A stretch of 64,000 bases of DNA from Actinoallomurus spadix (GTDB lineage Bacteria > Actinomycetota > Actinomycetes > Streptosporangiales > Streptosporangiaceae), in the NCBI RefSeq assembly GCF_024055725.1, contig NZ_JAMXMX010000013.1, positions 62,001-126,000 on the forward strand. Reading direction: 5' to 3'. The notes under the pieces were generated by a model, which was not told where the DNA came from, made no database searches, and saw nothing but the letters and a program-made list of their open reading frames with translations. Below, one piece after another: positions 17,585 through 25,092 of the stretch; within the stretch, counting starts at the first letter, position 1, and the number at the start of each line of letters is the position of its first letter. The position numbers and the translations under genes are program-made.

Positions 17585-18252
17585 CGAGAGTGGTGCTGGT
17601 CGACGACCATCAGATGTTCCGCAGCGGCGTGAAGGCCGAGTTGGGCGACGCGGTGGAGATCGTCGGGGAGGCGGGCGACGTCGACGAGGCCGTCGAGGTG
17701 ATCGCGGCGACGCGGCCCGACGTCGTGCTGCTCGACGTCCACCTGCCCGGCGGTGGCGGCGTCGAGGTGCTGCGCCGGGTGCTCGGCGGGGCGCGGACCG
17801 GCCCGGCCGAGGCGGCGGCGGCCGAGCGGGCGGCGCCGACGCGCTTCCTGGCCCTGTCGGTGTCCGACGCCGCCGAGGACGTCATCGGCGTGATCCGCGG
17901 CGGCGCCCGCGGCTACGTCACCAAGACGATCTCCGGCCCGGAGCTGACGAGCGCGATCGGCCGGGTCGCCGAGGGCGACGCGGTCTTCTCTCCGCGCCTG
18001 GCCGGGTTCGTGCTGGACGCGTTCGCCGCGACCGACGCGCCGTCCATCGACCCCGAGCTGGACCAGCTCACCCAGCGCGAGCGCGAGGTGCTGCGGCTGA
18101 TCGCCCGCGGCTACGCCTACAAGGAGATCGCCAAGGAGCTGTTCATCTCGGTCAAGACCGTCGAGACGCACGTGTCGTCGGTGCTGCGCAAGCTGCAGCT
18201 GTCCAACCGGCACGAGCTGTCCCGCTGGGCCGCCGCCCGCCGCCTCGTCTAG
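17581..18252 (+). CDS. NarL/LuxR-family response regulator
   Basis: 223-aa regulator paired with the PspC-domain kinase. The receiver domain begins TRVVLVDDHQMFRSGVKAEL with the acidic pocket DD and the phospho-acceptor Asp in PDVVLLDVHLPGGGG; the conserved Lys is in GYVTKTISG. C-terminal LuxR helix-turn-helix: LTQREREVLRLIARGYAYKE followed by VKTVETHVSSVLRKL. GTG at 17581 overlaps the kinase stop. Its TAG and the stop of the convergent carbonic anhydrase share 4 bp. Confidence 0.93.
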   Translation: MTRVVLVDDHQMFRSGVKAELGDAVEIVGEAGDVDEAVEVIAATRPDVVLLDVHLPGGGGVEVLRRVLGGARTGPAEAAAAERAAPTRFLALSVSDAAEDVIGVIRGGARGYVTKTISGPELTSAIGRVAEGDAVFSPRLAGFVLDAFAATDAPSIDPELDQLTQREREVLRLIARGYAYKEIAKELFISVKTVETHVSSVLRKLQLSNRHELSRWAAARRLV

Positions 18253-18743
18253 AGGGTGACCTCGCGCAGCTCGCCGGACTTCACGTCGAAGACGAAGCCG
18301 CGCACGGAGTCCTTGTGCTGGACGAACGGGTTCGCCATGATCCGCGCGATCGACTGGCGCACGTCCTCGTCGACGTCGGTGAACGACTCGACCGCCCAGT
18401 CCGGCTTGAGACCGGTGTCGGCGTGCAGTTGCTCGCGGAACCCGTCGTCGGTGATGCCCTGCATGCCGCAGCCGGTGTGGTGGATCAGGACGACCTCGCG
18501 CGTGCCGAGCATCCGCTGGCTGATCGACACCGAGCGGATCACGTCCGGGGTGACGACGCCGCCGGCGTTCCGGATGATGTGCGCGTCGCCGATCTCCAGG
18601 CCCAGCAGGCCGAACGTGTCGAGGCGGGCGTCCATGCACGCCACGACCGTCAGGTGCCGCGTCGGCGCCGCCGACATGCCTTCGGCGTCGAAGCCCTCGC
18701 GGTAGCGCCGGGCGTTCTCCAGCAGTTCATCGGTGACGGACAT
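18249..18743 (-). CDS. Beta-class carbonic anhydrase
   Basis: 164-aa zinc enzyme interconverting CO2 and bicarbonate. Zinc ligands are visible as C36 (ACMDAR, with the Asp-Arg dyad D38/R40), H89 and C92 (HHTGC). Length and the IIRNAGGVVTPDVIRS stretch fit the short Rv1284-type beta-carbonic anhydrases of actinobacteria. Divergent from the toxin-antitoxin pair and convergent with the response regulator. Confidence 0.92.
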   Translation of the reverse strand: MSVTDELLENARRYREGFDAEGMSAAPTRHLTVVACMDARLDTFGLLGLEIGDAHIIRNAGGVVTPDVIRSVSISQRMLGTREVVLIHHTGCGMQGITDDGFREQLHADTGLKPDWAVESFTDVDEDVRQSIARIMANPFVQHKDSVRGFVFDVKSGELREVTL

Positions 18744-18851
18744 GCGTGACGGCTCCCCTCTCCAAGTGGATCGCTACATTCCATCACGAAGCCGGTTTCC
18801 GGAATCCTCCACCCCTCGATACCGCCGGACGGCTCACGAACCCGATGTTGG

Positions 18852-18883
18852 GATGTAGGTACAATGAAGTCGATGTAGGTACA
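18852..18883 (+). promoter_or_regulatory. Direct-repeat operator and -10 of the toxin-antitoxin pair
   Basis: Two identical 12-bp repeats GATGTAGGTACA at 18852-18863 and 18872-18883, 20 bp apart (about two helical turns). A TACAAT -10-like hexamer (18860-18865) overlaps the first. The antitoxin start is 16 bp downstream. Consistent with autorepression by the antitoxin/toxin complex. Confidence 0.65.
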
Positions 18884-18898
18884 CGAGGGGGCGGCGTC

Positions 18899-19183
18899 AT
18901 GAGCACGGTCTCGGTGAGAGAGTTCTCGTACAACCCCAGTGCGATCTTCGCTCGTGTCGAACAGGGGGAGACGATCGAGGTCACCCGCCATGGGAACGTC
19001 ATCGCCCTCCTCCTGCCGGGCAGCGGCACGCTGGGAAGATATTCCGCGCTGGTGGCGAGGGGCGTGCTGAGGCTGAAGTCCACGACCACCAACGACCTTG
19101 ATCGGCTTCCCCACTACAGCGTTCCCGCGGACGTATCGCCGGTGGAACTGCTCCTGGCGGAGCGAGAGGAAGACGATCGTTGA
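18899..19183 (+). CDS. Phd/YefM-type antitoxin (VapB role)
   Basis: 94-aa antitoxin. N-terminal STVSVREFSYNPSAIFARVE plus GETIEVTRHGNVIALLLPG is the Phd/YefM DNA-binding fold. The acidic C-terminus (PVELLLAEREEDDR) would bind the toxin. ATG at 18899 has GGGGG upstream; the frame extends upstream to 18746 but that covers the operator. The TGA overlaps the toxin's TTG start by 3 nt within TTGA. Confidence 0.88.
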   Translation: MSTVSVREFSYNPSAIFARVEQGETIEVTRHGNVIALLLPGSGTLGRYSALVARGVLRLKSTTTNDLDRLPHYSVPADVSPVELLLAEREEDDR

Positions 19184-19572
19184 TCTACCTGGACGCTTCC
19201 GCGTTGATCACGCTGATCACCGGGCGCTCTCACGCTCAGTCCCTGCGGACCTTCCTGGCGGGCAGGCCTGGGATGCCCATGGGCACCAGCACCATCGGAT
19301 TCGTGGAGACGGTCCGAACCCTCGATCGCGTCGGAGACTTCCCGAACATCATGGAGGAACTGACGCGGGACTTCGTCGAGATCCTGGTGACCGACGAGGT
19401 CCGGGACGCCGCAGCGCTGCTGCCCGTCGGGATCAGAACGCTCGATGCGATCCATGTCGCGAGCGCGCAGATCATCGGTGAGGCGCTGGAGACGCTGATC
19501 ACCTACGACAAACGCATGCTGGACATCGCGTGCTCCGTCGGGTTGCCGACGGCGGCGCCCGGCCTCGAATGA
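19180..19572 (+). CDS. PIN-domain toxin (VapC-like ribonuclease)
   Basis: 130-aa PIN-domain protein, predicted Mg-dependent RNase. The four acidic residues are in place: D5 (IYLDASAL), E43 (IGFVETVR), D89 (RTLDAIHVASA) and D110 (ITYDKRML). TTG start at 19180 in a TTGA overlap with the antitoxin stop, AGAGGAAGA upstream. The RNA target cannot be inferred. Confidence 0.9.
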   Translation: MIYLDASALITLITGRSHAQSLRTFLAGRPGMPMGTSTIGFVETVRTLDRVGDFPNIMEELTRDFVEILVTDEVRDAAALLPVGIRTLDAIHVASAQIIGEALETLITYDKRMLDIACSVGLPTAAPGLE

Positions 19573-19582
19573 CGATCCGCGG

Positions 19583-20032
19583 TCAGCGGCGGATCATGGG
19601 GACGTGGGGGATGCCGTCCTCGACGTACTCCGGGCCGTCGGCGACGAAGCCGTACTTCCCGTAGAAGCCCGCGACCCGCGTCTGCGCGTCGAGCCGGACC
19701 GTACGGTCGCCGGCGACCCGCAGGGCGGCCTCCATGAGCCGCCCCGCCAGCCCGGCGCCGCGCGCGTGCGGTGCTGTCACGACCCGCCCGATCCGCGCGC
19801 CCTCCGGATCCTCCAGCACCCGCAGGTACGCCTCGGGAGCGCCCGAGTCGCCCGGCAGCCAGACGTGCCGGGTGCCGGGCTCGGTGTCGCGCCCGTCCAG
19901 CTCCGGGTACGGGCAGTCCTGCTCGACGACGAAGACGTCCACGCGGAGCCGCAGCAGCGCGTAGAGCGTGCCGGCGTCCAGCTCCGCGAACGACGCGACC
20001 CGCGGTTCGCCGGGGATCACGGATGCGTTCAC
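19583..20032 (-). CDS. ElaA-type GNAT N-acetyltransferase
   Basis: 149-aa acetyltransferase. FAELDAGTLYALLRLRVDVF with VVEQDCPYPELDGRD is the ElaA N-terminal signature; the acetyl-CoA loop is RVVTAPHARGAGLAGRLM and the C-terminus has FYGKYGFVADGPEYVEDGIP. GTG at 20032 overlaps the stop of the nucleoside hydrolase gene by 4 bp, making it the last gene of a three-gene operon. Acceptor unknown. Confidence 0.88.
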   Translation of the reverse strand: MNASVIPGEPRVASFAELDAGTLYALLRLRVDVFVVEQDCPYPELDGRDTEPGTRHVWLPGDSGAPEAYLRVLEDPEGARIGRVVTAPHARGAGLAGRLMEAALRVAGDRTVRLDAQTRVAGFYGKYGFVADGPEYVEDGIPHVPMIRR

Positions 20033-20970
20033 AGCAGGGCCCTGAGCAGGCGTTCCTGGAAGGCGGCCACGTCGCTGCCGACGGCGACCTTCACGACCGG
20101 GCGGTCGCCCTCATCGGCGTACGAGCGGCGGTCCCACAGGGTCGTGCCGCGGGTCCGCTCGCCGCGCAGCTCCACGCGTACAGGGCGCTCGGCGTATTCA
20201 CCGAGGGACGGGTCGACAGCCAGCATCGCGGCCAGCGCGTCGTGGATCACCGCGCCGCGGGTGCCGAGCGAGGCGGTGTAGGCGGTGGTGTAGAACTCCA
20301 GGATCCGCGCGGCGAACCGCGCGATCTCCGAGTCCGCCGCCGCAAGCCGGTCCAGCCAGGCCCCGTCCACCGCGGTCGGGTGGGTGGCGTCGAGGGGCAC
20401 CAGTGTGACCGGCCAGCCCGCGCTGAACACGAGCTCGGCGGCCTCCGGGTCGTGCCAGATGTTGGCCTCGGCGTGGCTGGTGATGTTCCCCTGGTGGTCG
20501 AACGCCCCGCCCATGACCACCACCTCGCGGAACATCGTCGGCAGCGACGGCTCCAGTAGCAGCGCGATGGCGAGGTTGGTCAGGGGGCCGACGGCCAGCA
20601 GCGTCAGCTCGCCGGGCCGTTCTCGGCCCAGCCGGATGATCTGCTCCGGCGCGGTCGTCTCGATCGGGCGGCCCGCCGGCGCGGGGAGGTCCGTGTCGCC
20701 CAGGCCGTCCTTGCCGTGCCAGTCGGACGCGTACTCCACGGCCTGGGCCATGGGGCGGACGGCGCCCACGGCGACGGGCACGCCGGGCAGACCGGCCCGT
20801 TCGAGGACCCGGAGGGTGTTGAGCGCGCCGGCCTCGGGGGCGACGTTGCCGTGCACGGTGCCGACGGCGACCAGCTCCACCTCCCCGGCCTTCGCGAGGT
20901 GGGCCAGGTACAGGAGGGTGATCGCGTCGTCGATGCCGGTGTCGCAGTCGAGCAGGATCTTCGGTGCCAC
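20029..20970 (-). CDS. Inosine-uridine preferring nucleoside hydrolase
   Basis: 313-aa N-ribohydrolase. The calcium-binding motif near the N-terminus is DCDTGIDDA (residues 8-16), followed by GTVHGNVAPEAGALNTLRVL. VVMGGAFDHQGNITSHAEAN is the conserved central segment and HDALA near the C-terminus supplies the catalytic-site His. GTG at 20970 is chosen because the hydrolase begins there with GAAGAGAA upstream; the longer frame is a shadow of the PIG-L gene. Likely cleaves the N-glycosidic bond of nucleosides in salvage; base preference unknown. Confidence 0.9.
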   Translation of the reverse strand: MAPKILLDCDTGIDDAITLLYLAHLAKAGEVELVAVGTVHGNVAPEAGALNTLRVLERAGLPGVPVAVGAVRPMAQAVEYASDWHGKDGLGDTDLPAPAGRPIETTAPEQIIRLGRERPGELTLLAVGPLTNLAIALLLEPSLPTMFREVVVMGGAFDHQGNITSHAEANIWHDPEAAELVFSAGWPVTLVPLDATHPTAVDGAWLDRLAAADSEIARFAARILEFYTTAYTASLGTRGAVIHDALAAMLAVDPSLGEYAERPVRVELRGERTRGTTLWDRRSYADEGDRPVVKVAVGSDVAAFQERLLRALL

Positions 20971-21007
20971 GTCGTCCGTTTCTCTTCGTCGATCGGGGGT
21001 GCGGGGG

Positions 21008-21730
21008 CTATTCGGCCGGGACGACCTGGAACACCTCGGCGAGGCGGCCCTCGGGCAGGCCGCCGCGGCGGGCGTTCGCGCCCATCCAGGTGCGCAGCAT
21101 CTGCTCCAGGTCGTCCCGGTGTGAGACCTGGCTGACGTGCGCGCGCAGGGCCGCGAGCTTGCGGTCGAAGACGTCGGTGACGTCGACGTACTGGTTGAGG
21201 GAGGGCCCGCCGGTGATCCAGATCTCCCGGGCGGTCCAGGCCTCCAGGCCCTCGGCACGCAGCTCCGGGAAGGCGTACGGGTTGCGGGCGTCGGGGTAGA
21301 CGGCGTCGAACGCCGCCGAGCCGACCGCCCGGTGGTCCGGGTGCCCGGCGTAGATGCGCTCGTAGTTGCGCTCGGGGCTGGGGATGACGACCCGGTCGGG
21401 GCGGACCTGCCGGATCACGCGGGCGATGTCGCGGCGCAGGTCGAGGGTCGGCTCGACGCGTCCGTCCGCGTAGCCGAGGAAGCGCAGGTCGGTGACGCCG
21501 ACGCACTTGGCGGCCGCGGTCTGCTCGGCCCGGCGCAGCGGGCCCATCTCCTCGCGGGGGACGTCGTCGTCGAAGCCGCCGGCGTCGCCGTCGGTGACGA
21601 GGAGGTAGGAGACCTCGATGCCGGCGTCGACCCAGGCGGCGACCGTGCCGGCGCAGGAGAAGTCGATGTCGTCGGGGTGGGCCATCACTACGAGTGCGCG
21701 CTGAACGTCGTCGATCACGGTCGTCATCAT
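21008..21730 (-). CDS. PIG-L family zinc deacetylase
   Basis: 240-aa LmbE/PIG-L protein. Zinc site AHPDDIDF (H18, D21) with HPDH (YAGHPDHRAVG) further on. Family members deacetylate N-acetylglucosaminyl substrates, such as MshB and Bca in mycothiol and bacillithiol synthesis. It is the first gene of an operon with the nucleoside hydrolase (37-bp gap) and ElaA protein. AGGAG lies about 10 bp upstream of the start. MshB or a bacillithiol role is not implied by these neighbours. Confidence 0.88.
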   Translation of the reverse strand: MMTTVIDDVQRALVVMAHPDDIDFSCAGTVAAWVDAGIEVSYLLVTDGDAGGFDDDVPREEMGPLRRAEQTAAAKCVGVTDLRFLGYADGRVEPTLDLRRDIARVIRQVRPDRVVIPSPERNYERIYAGHPDHRAVGSAAFDAVYPDARNPYAFPELRAEGLEAWTAREIWITGGPSLNQYVDVTDVFDRKLAALRAHVSQVSHRDDLEQMLRTWMGANARRGGLPEGRLAEVFQVVPAE

Positions 21731-21768
21731 AGGAAATGTGCTCCTTTAACCCTGCAATCAGCCATAAC

Positions 21769-21782
21769 TCTGGCGCCAGAGG
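21769..21782. promoter_or_regulatory. 14-bp perfect palindrome between PIG-L and dhaK
   Basis: CTCTGGCGCCAGAG, fully self-complementary, in the 76-bp divergent promoter region, 24 bp before the dhaK start. Operator candidate for either side. Confidence 0.5.
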
Positions 21783-21806
21783 GGTCGGCAGGGGTATCCC
21801 GGACCC

Positions 21807-22802
21807 ATGAAGAAACTGATCGGTGACGTCGACGACGTCGTCCTCGACACCCTGCGCGGCATGGCGGCCGCCCATCCGTCGCTGCGGGTGGATCTGGATC
21901 AGCGCATCATCGTCCGGGCCGACGCCCCCCGCACCGGCAAGGTCGGGCTGGTCTCCGGCGGCGGCTCCGGGCACGAGCCGCTGCACGGGGGCTTCGTCGG
22001 GTACGGCATGCTCGACGCCGCCTGTCCCGGCGAGGTGTTCACCTCGCCGGTGCCCGACCAGATCCTCGCCGCGACCACCGCGGCGTCCGGCGGGGCCGGG
22101 GTCGTCCACATCGTGAAGAACTACACCGGCGATGTCCTGAACTTCCAGATGGCCGCCGAACTGGCCGAGGACGAGGACATCGAGGTCGTGCCGGTCGTGA
22201 TCGACGACGACGTGGCCGTTCAGGACAGCACGTACACCGCCGGGCGGCGGGGCACCGGCGCGACGCTCTTCGCCGAGAAGGCCGCCGGCGCGCTCGCCGA
22301 GGCCGGCGGATCGCTGCAGGACGTCGCCGCCGTCGCCCGCGAGGTCAACGAGCGGACCCGCTCCTTCGGGGTCGCGCTCACCGCCTGCACCGTCCCGGCC
22401 GCCGGACGGCCGACGTTCGAGCTGGGCGACGACGAGATCGAGCTCGGCATCGGCATCCACGGCGAGCCCGGCCGCGAGCGTACGAGGCTGCGCCCCGCCC
22501 CGGAGATCGTCGACGTGGCGCTGTCGGCGATCCACGAGGACATGTCCCTGTCCGGGTCCGAGGTCCTCGTCCTGGTGAACGGCATGGGCGGCACCCCGCT
22601 GATGGAGCTGTACGTCGCGTACGCCGCCGTCGCCGAGTGGCTCGGCGGGCACGGCGTCACGGTGGCGCGCTCGCTCGTCGGCAACTACGTCACGAGCCTG
22701 GAGATGGCGGGCGTGATGATCTCGGTCCTGCGCCTCACGCCGCGGCTCACCGAACTATGGGACGCCCCGGTGGAGACGCCCGGCCTGCGCTGGGGGCGCT
22801 GA
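21807..22802 (+). CDS. dhaK: Dihydroxyacetone kinase, DhaK subunit
   Basis: 331-aa dihydroxyacetone-binding subunit of the PTS-dependent kinase. [15 protein letters not shown] (near residues 50-65) and the covalent substrate-binding His in [14 protein letters not shown] are present. It receives phosphate via DhaL-ADP from DhaM, giving dihydroxyacetone phosphate. ATG at 21807; the stop overlaps the dhaL start by 1 bp. The third subunit gene, dhaM, lies 1.9 kb downstream after two MerR genes. Confidence 0.95.
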   Translation: MKKLIGDVDDVVLDTLRGMAAAHPSLRVDLDQRIIVRADAPRTGKVGLVSGGGSGHEPLHGGFVGYGMLDAACPGEVFTSPVPDQILAATTAASGGAGVVHIVKNYTGDVLNFQMAAELAEDEDIEVVPVVIDDDVAVQDSTYTAGRRGTGATLFAEKAAGALAEAGGSLQDVAAVAREVNERTRSFGVALTACTVPAAGRPTFELGDDEIELGIGIHGEPGRERTRLRPAPEIVDVALSAIHEDMSLSGSEVLVLVNGMGGTPLMELYVAYAAVAEWLGGHGVTVARSLVGNYVTSLEMAGVMISVLRLTPRLTELWDAPVETPGLRWGR

Positions 22803-23410
22803 TGGACACCCGCCGCTGGATCGAGCGCTTCGCCGAACTGGTCGCGGCCGACGCCGACCGCCTGACCCGGCTCGACGCCGCGATCGGGGACGGCGACCAC
22901 GGCGCCAACCTGAACCGCGGCCTGAAGGCGGCCGTCGAGGCCCTCGGACCGGACCTGCCGCCCGGGAAGGTGCTGATGACCGCCGGCCGGGCCCTCGTGT
23001 CCAAGACGGGCGGCGCGTCCGGCCCGCTGTACGGTGGCGCGCTGCGCCGGGCGGGCAAGGCCCTCGGCGACGCCGCCGACGTGGACGCCGCCGCGCTGGC
23101 CGCCGCCCTGCGCGCCGCGCTCGACGCCGTCCAGGAGCTGGGCAAGGCCGTCGAAGGGGACAAGACGATGGTCGACGCCCTCCTGCCGGCGGTCGCGGCC
23201 TACGAGACCGCGGCCGGTGACGGACCGGCCACCGCCGCGCGAGCCGCCCTGAACGCGGCGGAGACGGGCGCGGAGGCGACCGTGCCGCTGCAGGCGCGCA
23301 AGGGCCGCGCCAGCTACCTCGGGCCGCGCAGCGTCGGCCACCTGGACCCCGGGGCCGCCTCGACCGTCCTGCTGTTCCGCGCCCTCGCCGACGCCGCGGC
23401 CGAGGAATGA
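22802..23410 (+). CDS. dhaL: Dihydroxyacetone kinase, ADP-binding DhaL subunit
   Basis: 202-aa DhaL. The Mg-nucleotide motif AAIGDGDHGANLNRG is followed by SKTGGASGPLYGGALRRAG, with GDKTMVDALLPAV and RKGRASYLGPRSVGHLDPGA in the C-terminal half. Cytoplasmic carrier of a tightly bound ADP phosphorylated by DhaM. Start overlaps the dhaK stop by 1 bp, so the two are coupled. Confidence 0.95.
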   Translation: MDTRRWIERFAELVAADADRLTRLDAAIGDGDHGANLNRGLKAAVEALGPDLPPGKVLMTAGRALVSKTGGASGPLYGGALRRAGKALGDAADVDAAALAAALRAALDAVQELGKAVEGDKTMVDALLPAVAAYETAAGDGPATAARAALNAAETGAEATVPLQARKGRASYLGPRSVGHLDPGAASTVLLFRALADAAAEE

Positions 23411-23417
23411 CCGGAGC

Positions 23418-23448
23418 TTGCGCCTGACGTGACGTCAGGACCTACCGT
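23418..23448 (+). promoter_or_regulatory. MerR-type promoter of the first merR gene
   Basis: -35 TTGCGC (23418-23423) and -10 TACCGT (23443-23448) separated by 19 bp, the long spacer typical of MerR-controlled promoters. The spacer holds the palindrome CCTGACGTGACGTCAGG (8-bp arms around one G, 23423-23439). The ATG at 23456 lies 8 nt after the -10, where transcription should begin. Confidence 0.7.
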
Positions 23449-23455
23449 CCCGGAC

Positions 23456-24079
23456 ATGACGCCAGACGCGGACACCGGCCGGACGCTGTCGGTGGGGGAG
23501 CTCGCCCGGATCACCGGGCTGACCGTACGGACCCTCCACCACTACGACCGGCTCGGCCTGCTGTCGCCCGCCCGGGACCGGGCCGGACGACGGTGGTACG
23601 GCCCGGCCGAGGTCCGCCGCCTGCACCGGATCCTCGCCCTGCGCGGGTTCGGGCTGTCCCTCGCCGAGATCGGGGACGTCCTGGACGGCGCGGGGACCGA
23701 CCTGCGAGAGCTGCTGCACCGGCAGCTCGAGCAGACCGAGGAACGGATCGCGGCGGCCCAGCGGCTCCGCCGCACGCTCCTGGCCGTCATCGACGCGTCG
23801 GCCCGGAACGACGAGGGGGCCGGCCCGTCGGCCGATGAACTCGTCGAACTCATCGAGGTGATGATGACCATGGATCGTAAGCTCACGCGCGAGGAATTCG
23901 AGCAGATGAACCGGCGGCGGCAGGAGGCGATGGCCCGGCTGAGCCCGGAGGAGGCCGAGGAGCTGCAGCGGAGGCGCGCCGAGATGGCGTCCCGGCTCGG
24001 CCCCGAAGAGCTGGAGGAGATGAGCCGCCGCCGACGGCGTCTCCTCCCCGAGGGCCTCGACGCCGCCGATGAGGCGTGA
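23456..24079 (+). CDS. MerR family transcriptional regulator, full-length copy
   Basis: 207-aa TipA-like MerR regulator. Winged helix at residues 8-75 (TLSVGELARITGLTVRTLHH, YDRLGLLSPARD, RRWYGPAEVRRLHRILALRG), a coiled-coil linker (LLHRQLEQTEERIAAAQRLR), then a charged helical C-terminal region with repeated EEAEELQRRRAEM-like stretches. ATG at 23456 is preferred over the in-frame GTG at 23429 because the GTG lies inside the promoter palindrome. It sits between dhaL and a second merR copy; regulation of dihydroxyacetone metabolism is inferred from position only. Confidence 0.88.
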   Translation: MTPDADTGRTLSVGELARITGLTVRTLHHYDRLGLLSPARDRAGRRWYGPAEVRRLHRILALRGFGLSLAEIGDVLDGAGTDLRELLHRQLEQTEERIAAAQRLRRTLLAVIDASARNDEGAGPSADELVELIEVMMTMDRKLTREEFEQMNRRRQEAMARLSPEEAEELQRRRAEMASRLGPEELEEMSRRRRRLLPEGLDAADEA

Positions 24080-24087
24080 GCGGGGGC

Positions 24088-24118
24088 TTGCGCCTGACGC
24101 GACGTCAGGATCTACCGT
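24088..24118 (+). promoter_or_regulatory. MerR-type promoter of the second merR gene
   Basis: Duplicate of the promoter at 23418-23448: TTGCGC (24088-24093), 19-bp spacer with CCTGACGCGACGTCAGG (one arm mismatch), TACCGT (24113-24118), ATG at 24126, 8 nt after the -10. Confidence 0.7.
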
Positions 24119-24125
24119 CCCGCAC

Positions 24126-24788
24126 ATGACGCCAGACGCGGATGCGAGCCGGACGCTGTCGGTGGGGGAGCTGGCCCGGGCGACCGGGCTGACGGTACGG
24201 GCCCTGCACCATTACGACCGGCTCGGTCTGCTGTCGCCCGCCCGGGACGGGGCCGGGCGGCGGTGTTACGGGCCGGCCGAGGTCCGCCGCCTGCATCGCA
24301 TCCTCGCGCTGCGGGGGTTCGGGCTGTCCCTGGCCGAGATCCAGGAGGTCCTGGACGGCGCGGGGACCGACCTGCGGACGTTGCTGCGCCGGCAGCTGGA
24401 GCAGACCGAGGAGCGGATCGCGGCGGCGCAGCGGCTGCGCGGTGCGCTGCTGGCGGTCATCGGCGCGTCGGCCGGCGGCGAGGGGACCGGCGCGTCGGCC
24501 GGCGGCGAGGGGGCCGGCCCGTCGGTCGACGAACTCGCCGGCCTCGTGCCGGCCCGGCCGGCCCCCGGCTCCGCAGGGCCCCCCGGCTCCGGAGGGCCCG
24601 CCGGCTCCGCCGGTCGCGAGCATGACGCGGTCGGATGCATCAGATGCCCCGGAATGCGGCACCATCTGGTGCATGAGCACCGTGGGAATCGTCCTGATCT
24701 CGCACAGCCGTTCCCTCGCCGAGGGAGCCGCCGAACTCGCCGCGCAGATGGGTGTCGGGGAGGTCGCCGTACGGCCCGCCGGAGGTGA
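24126..24788 (+). CDS. MerR family regulator, second copy with degenerate C-terminus
   Basis: The first about 110 residues are a close duplicate of the preceding MerR protein (winged helix and coiled-coil linker to AAQRLRGALLAVIGASA). After GPSVDELAGL the frame departs: a Gly/Pro/Ala low-complexity stretch follows and then an Arg-rich tail that is the out-of-frame reading of dhaM, overlapping it by 116 bp. The effector-type C-terminal domain of the first copy is therefore missing. A 27-bp internal duplication lies at 24462-24512. Probably a DNA-binding half only, or a decaying duplicate; the true stop at 24788 gives a 220-residue product. Confidence 0.6.
   Translation: MTPDADASRTLSVGELARATGLTVRALHHYDRLGLLSPARDGAGRRCYGPAEVRRLHRILALRGFGLSLAEIQEVLDGAGTDLRTLLRRQLEQTEERIAAAQRLRGALLAVIGASAGGEGTGASAGGEGAGPSVDELAGLVPARPAPGSAGPPGSGGPAGSAGREHDAVGCIRCPGMRHHLVHEHRGNRPDLAQPFPRRGSRRTRRADGCRGGRRTARRR
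24462..24512 (+). repeat. 27-bp in-frame tandem duplication in the second merR
   Basis: A 24-bp identical unit at 24462-24485 and 24489-24512 encodes GASAGGEGT and GASAGGEGA. The first merR has no such repeat. Confidence 0.85.
24635..24674 (+). promoter_or_regulatory. Imperfect inverted repeat overlapping the dhaM start
   Basis: ATGCATCAGATG (24635-24646) faces CATCTGGTGCAT (24663-24674); the right arm runs into the ATG of dhaM. May be an operator or an mRNA hairpin hiding the start. Confidence 0.4.
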
Positions 24789-25092
24789 CGGCGAGGGCGG
24801 TCTGGGGACGAGCATCGACCTGGTCGAGCAGGCCGTGCGGGAGGCCGACGGCGGGGCCGGAGTCGTACTGATCGCAGATCTCGGTTCCTCGGTCCTGACC
24901 GCCCGGACGTACCTGGAGGAGCTCGAGGACGCCCGCGCCGGCCGCCCCGGCGATCCCGAGACGAACGTCGTCCTGGCCGACGCGCCGTTCGTCGAGGGTG
25001 CCGTCGCGGCCGCCTCCGCCTCGGCCGGAGGCGCCGACGTGGCCGCCGTCGTACGGGCCGCGAACGAGGCGTACGGCTTCCGGAAGACCTGA
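24673..25092 (+). CDS. dhaM: Dihydroxyacetone kinase phosphotransfer subunit DhaM
   Basis: 139-aa protein consisting only of the EIIA-mannose-like domain. The phospho-acceptor His is H10 in IVLISHSRSLAEGAAELA, followed by GVGEVAVRPAGGDGEG and VVLIADLGSSVLTARTYLEE. It relays phosphate from HPr of the PTS to DhaL-ADP. Start ATG 24673; no strong ribosome binding site, and the start lies within the preceding merR frame. Separated from dhaKL by the two merR genes. Confidence 0.93.
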   Translation: MSTVGIVLISHSRSLAEGAAELAAQMGVGEVAVRPAGGDGEGGLGTSIDLVEQAVREADGGAGVVLIADLGSSVLTARTYLEELEDARAGRPGDPETNVVLADAPFVEGAVAAASASAGGADVAAVVRAANEAYGFRKT

